NCBI RefSeq assembly: GCF_000188295.1
Contig: NZ_GL831112.1
Coordinates: forward strand, 1,161,441-1,172,177
Reading direction: 5' to 3'
From: Streptococcus vestibularis ATCC 49124
Lineage (GTDB): Bacteria; Bacillota; Bacilli; Lactobacillales; Streptococcaceae
DNA: 10,737 nt
Below the pieces are notes generated by a model. The model searched no databases. It was not told the DNA's origin and worked only from the letters and a program-made list of their open reading frames with translations. Below, piece after piece: positions 8,260 through 10,737 of the stretch; positions within the stretch are counted from its first letter, which is position 1, and every line of letters begins with the position of its first letter. The position numbers and the translations under genes are program-made.

Positions 8260-9636
8260 TTAATCAAACATACTTCCGAAGATTCCACGAACACGATCTC
8301 CGAGTTTTTGTTTTTGTTCATGATTTTCTTCATCAACCGGTAGAGGTACCTCAACGGTATTCTCAACTGGAATACGATTTTGTTGTGGAGTCACTCGGGG
8401 TGCTGAAGTAGTAGTTCTATCAAAACTCAAGGTAGGCGCCTCATTGTCGATAGGTTTACGACGAAGATACTCTTCACCACACACAGCTTGCTGAGCAATA
8501 ATATCAACTTCTGTAAGGAGACCAACATACTCAACAAGACTAATTACATTTGCAAACATTGGATTACGGATACCAACTTGGTTAGGTATATAAAGTTTCA
8601 CATTTGTCTCAAAAATTTCCTGAGCAACTTCAACCACACCTGGCATGATGGCTGTTCCACCTACAAGGACAATACCACCAGGCAAATCAAGTAGGCGACC
8701 TCGTGTCAAGTCTTGTTTAACTCTATCCAAGATATGCTTCACACGAGCTGAGATAATCTCAGCAAGATATTTCTCAGTGATTTCAACAGGTGAATTTTCA
8801 CCTACAACCTCTACCTGAACAGTTTCAGTTTCACTTGCTTCTCCAATGTCAGCATTACCAAAATTAAACTTAAGCGCTTCTGCAATTTGCATAGATGTTT
8901 TCAAGACTTTTGAAATATCCTTGGTGATATATTCGCCACCCTCAGAGTAAATATTAGTAAACTGAAGTTCTTGAGCACGCATGCTTGCAACAGTCGTTTG
9001 GCCACCACCCATATCAATAACAGTAGCACCAAATTCACGCTCACCTTCATTTAAGACAGCACGAGTCATTGCAAGAGGAGAGATGATGATATTCTCAACC
9101 TGAATACCTGCACGCTCAACTGTCTTACGAAGATTGTGAAGAATTGTTGTTGGTCCTGTGTAAATGAGGCCTCTCATTTCAAGACGAATCCCCATCATTC
9201 CACGAGGATCACGAATCCCTTGAAAACCATCAACGATAAACTCTTCAGGAACTAGTGAGATAACCTCACGCTCAGGTGTAATACTCTTAGTCAAGGCTGA
9301 GCGAACAACACTTTCAACGTCTTCATCTTTGATTTCTTTTGATTCACTTGTTACAGGAATCATACCTTGTGTAGGCTCAATTTGAAGAAGATTGGCTGGA
9401 AGCCCAACATTCACTTGCTCAATCACAATACCAGCTTTTTCTTCTGCTTGCTCAATAGCTGTTTTGATTGATTTTGCTGCAGCGTCAATATCAACAATGA
9501 TGCCATCTTTCACACCAGAACTCTTAACATTACTTACTCCGATGACATTCATTGATCCATCAATAAACTCAGCAACAAGAACCTTAATCGAGCTAGTTCC
9601 TATATCTAATCCTGTAAAAAAGCCATCTCTAGCCAT
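8260..9636 (-). CDS. ftsA: cell division protein FtsA
   Basis: Actin-like ATPase that anchors FtsZ filaments to the membrane and recruits later divisome proteins. It has 458 residues. Phosphate-1 lies at GLDIGTSSIKVLVAE (9-23), the SHS2 (1C) domain at roughly 85-165, phosphate-2 at VIDMGGGQTTVA (206-217) and the adenosine motif at GGIVLVGGTAIMPGV (320-334). The linker from about 395 is low in complexity. The last residues, GDRVRGIFGSMFD (446-458), form the amphipathic membrane-targeting helix. The ATG at 9634-9636 has GAGAGG at 8 nt. Its own promoter lies in the divIB-ftsA gap, so ftsA heads the transcript that continues through ftsZ and the ylm genes. Confidence 0.98.
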   Translation of the reverse strand: MARDGFFTGLDIGTSSIKVLVAEFIDGSMNVIGVSNVKSSGVKDGIIVDIDAAAKSIKTAIEQAEEKAGIVIEQVNVGLPANLLQIEPTQGMIPVTSESKEIKDEDVESVVRSALTKSITPEREVISLVPEEFIVDGFQGIRDPRGMMGIRLEMRGLIYTGPTTILHNLRKTVERAGIQVENIIISPLAMTRAVLNEGEREFGATVIDMGGGQTTVASMRAQELQFTNIYSEGGEYITKDISKVLKTSMQIAEALKFNFGNADIGEASETETVQVEVVGENSPVEITEKYLAEIISARVKHILDRVKQDLTRGRLLDLPGGIVLVGGTAIMPGVVEVAQEIFETNVKLYIPNQVGIRNPMFANVISLVEYVGLLTEVDIIAQQAVCGEEYLRRKPIDNEAPTLSFDRTTTSAPRVTPQQNRIPVENTVEVPLPVDEENHEQKQKLGDRVRGIFGSMFD

Positions 9637-9677
9637 TCACTCGACCTCTCAATCTTTCCATTCAATATCTTTGTAAA

Positions 9678-9691
9678 CTGTATAAATACAG
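9678..9691. repeat. short palindrome in the ftsA leader
   Basis: CTGTAT-AA-ATACAG has perfect 6-bp arms. It lies downstream of the predicted ftsA start site (about 9700) and about 40-55 nt before the ATG. It could be a protein-binding operator or a small RNA hairpin (5 bp with loop UUUA). I know of no regulator for it here. Confidence 0.35.
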
Positions 9692-9706
9692 AATTATTCG
9701 GATACT

Positions 9707-9736
9707 ATTGTACCATAAAAAAACGTAAAATGTCAG
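9707..9736 (-). promoter_or_regulatory. ftsA promoter (extended -10), embedded in the divIB terminator
   Basis: On the ftsA strand, CTGACA (9736-9731) matches five of six bases of the -35 consensus. An 18-nt spacer leads to TACAAT (9712-9707), also five of six, preceded by TGG, which is the TGn extended -10 common in streptococci. Initiation would fall near 9700, giving a leader of about 64 nt with a GAGAGG ribosome site. The -35 uses the loop of the divIB terminator hairpin, and the spacer contains its U-tract. Confidence 0.75.
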
Positions 9737-9750
9737 CATTTTACGTTTTT
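9717..9750 (-). terminator. intrinsic terminator after divIB
   Basis: AAAAACGTAAAATG (9719-9732) and CATTTTACGTTTTT (9737-9750) are perfect 14-bp inverted arms around a 4-nt loop. On the divIB strand, seven U end the structure (9723-9717). It begins 12 nt after the divIB stop. The stem is AT-rich, so termination may be partial and some read-through into ftsA is likely. Confidence 0.85.
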
Positions 9751-9761
9751 ATTATTCAATA

Positions 9762-10737
9762 TTAGCCTTGAATAGGGGAAGTTTGAAGAGTTCTATCTTG
9801 ATTAACAGTCGGATTTCCTACTCCTTGAATATCTGAATTTTCAGCATTAGCTTCTTCCTCAGTATTTTGTTCACTTAGTGTCGTTGTTCCTTGACCCTCG
9901 TCGGAAATTTCTTTATCTTCCTTCTTATCTGTCTTGTTTTTATCTTTCTTTTTATCCTTATCAGTTTTTGATGATTCTACTTCAGGAGTTGTTGTATAGA
10001 GGCCAACCTCCATATCTACAATACTTCCATCTGAAAGCTTACTCTTAATTTTCTCGTAATAAGGTAACTTAGTCGTTAATTGAGAAAGGGGAACGCGAAT
10101 AGAATTTCCATCATATAACTCAATTGTCAACAAATCTGTAGTAGCTTTTGTAGGCGTTAAATTAATAATTTGAATATTAGTCTTGATTTTACTATCAAGT
10201 TTATTCAACTCTTTTACTAAATCTTCAATTTTCTTTTCATCATCCATCTTTAAAGTGATGAATTTATCTGGTAGATTTCCTGTCGAAACAGTCCCTCCAG
10301 TCTTACCATTTTCAAGAATAGAAACATATCCATTTGATGTTTGACGATAAGCCACGATTGGATATTCTTTCACTGCAATATTAAATTGATTTGGAAAACT
10401 ATAAGTTACTGTAGCCTTTTTGACCCAAACGTTGGTCTTTTCAACAGTTGATGCAACCTCTTCTTGGTTGAAAAAGACGTGAGTAATATAATCTGTATCA
10501 AGAATACCACTTGCAACTTTCACATCTTCTGGTAGAGCATTTTTTGTTCCTGATACTGTAAGAATCTTTTGCTTAGACCAAGGCGAAATAAAGAAGAGTG
10601 AAAATACGATTAAAATCGCAGCTATAAAAATAACAAGTCCTGCAAGATTTTGTTGTGCAATTGGAATATTGCTAGTCGTATTGACTTTTTTCTTTTTTTC
10701 TTCTTGACCTTTTTTTTACTGGTATTTTGTTCTCCTG
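9762..10737 (-). CDS. divIB: divisome protein DivIB (FtsQ), N-terminus outside window and with apparent frameshift
   Basis: Bitopic membrane protein of the septal divisome that works with FtsL and DivIC. The visible frame runs from the right edge region to the TAA at 9762-9764. It shows a Lys/Glu-rich cytoplasmic part, one membrane helix (GLVIFIAAILIVFSLFFI, 10587-10640) and an extracellular POTRA domain starting KILTVSGT. The beta domain holds VKEYPIVAYR and VPLSQLTTKLPYYEKIK. The tail from about 9960 is highly charged and then Thr-, Asn- and Glu-rich. A GTG at 10521-10523 lies after the membrane helix and is not the true start. Reading upstream, the frame hits TAA (10716-10718) at eight T on the plus strand (10710-10717). 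One extra base would join it to GEQNTSKKK and one fewer to QENKIPVKK. Confidence 0.93.

Noticed and set aside
9762..10523. divIB as a complete gene starting at GTG 10521-10523
   Set aside because: This would remove the membrane helix and the start of the POTRA domain, which are encoded in the same frame immediately upstream.

Overview
The window is chromosomal DNA from a low-GC Gram-positive coccus. It is almost certainly a Streptococcus of the salivarius group, with S. thermophilus the best guess from the gene order, the protein sequences and an adjacent ISL3-type (IS1193/IS1167-like) element. It covers the downstream half of the division and cell-wall (dcw) cluster. Every host gene lies on the minus strand, so transcription runs from high to low coordinates: divIB > ftsA > ftsZ > ylmE > sepF > ylmG > ylmH > a 48-codon DivIVA-like ORF > divIVA > ileS. 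A truncated plus-strand transposase gene closes the left edge.

Right edge (9637-10737): divIB (ftsQ) enters without its N-terminus. A 14-bp hairpin terminator (9717-9750) follows it. The ftsA promoter is built into this terminator: its -35 occupies the hairpin loop, and its extended -10 lies just past the U-tract. Centre (4574-9636): ftsA, ftsZ, ylmE, sepF, ylmG and ylmH are packed tightly, with TAATG and TGATG stop/start overlaps and gaps of 3-4 nt. This implies one translationally coupled operon. FtsA and SepF are the two membrane tethers of the FtsZ ring, and DivIB belongs to the septal divisome. DivIVA marks septa and poles. YlmE, YlmG and YlmH are the usual dcw passengers. Left (469-4550): a small ORF carrying a diverged copy of DivIVA residues 21-55 sits between ylmH and divIVA. 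ileS follows divIVA and has its own T-box leader (about 3297-3494), so isoleucyl-tRNA synthetase is controlled by uncharged tRNA-Ile.

Two genes have apparent -1 frameshifts: ylmH (A8 at 5319-5326) and divIB (T8 at 10710-10717). These are the only two homopolymers of 8 or more that I found in the window. This points either to homopolymer under-calling in the assembly or to real slippage or decay at these tracts. The most biologically unusual item is the DivIVA-like 48-codon ORF. The rest is a conventional streptococcal division cluster; I see no defence island, CRISPR array, tRNA or rRNA.
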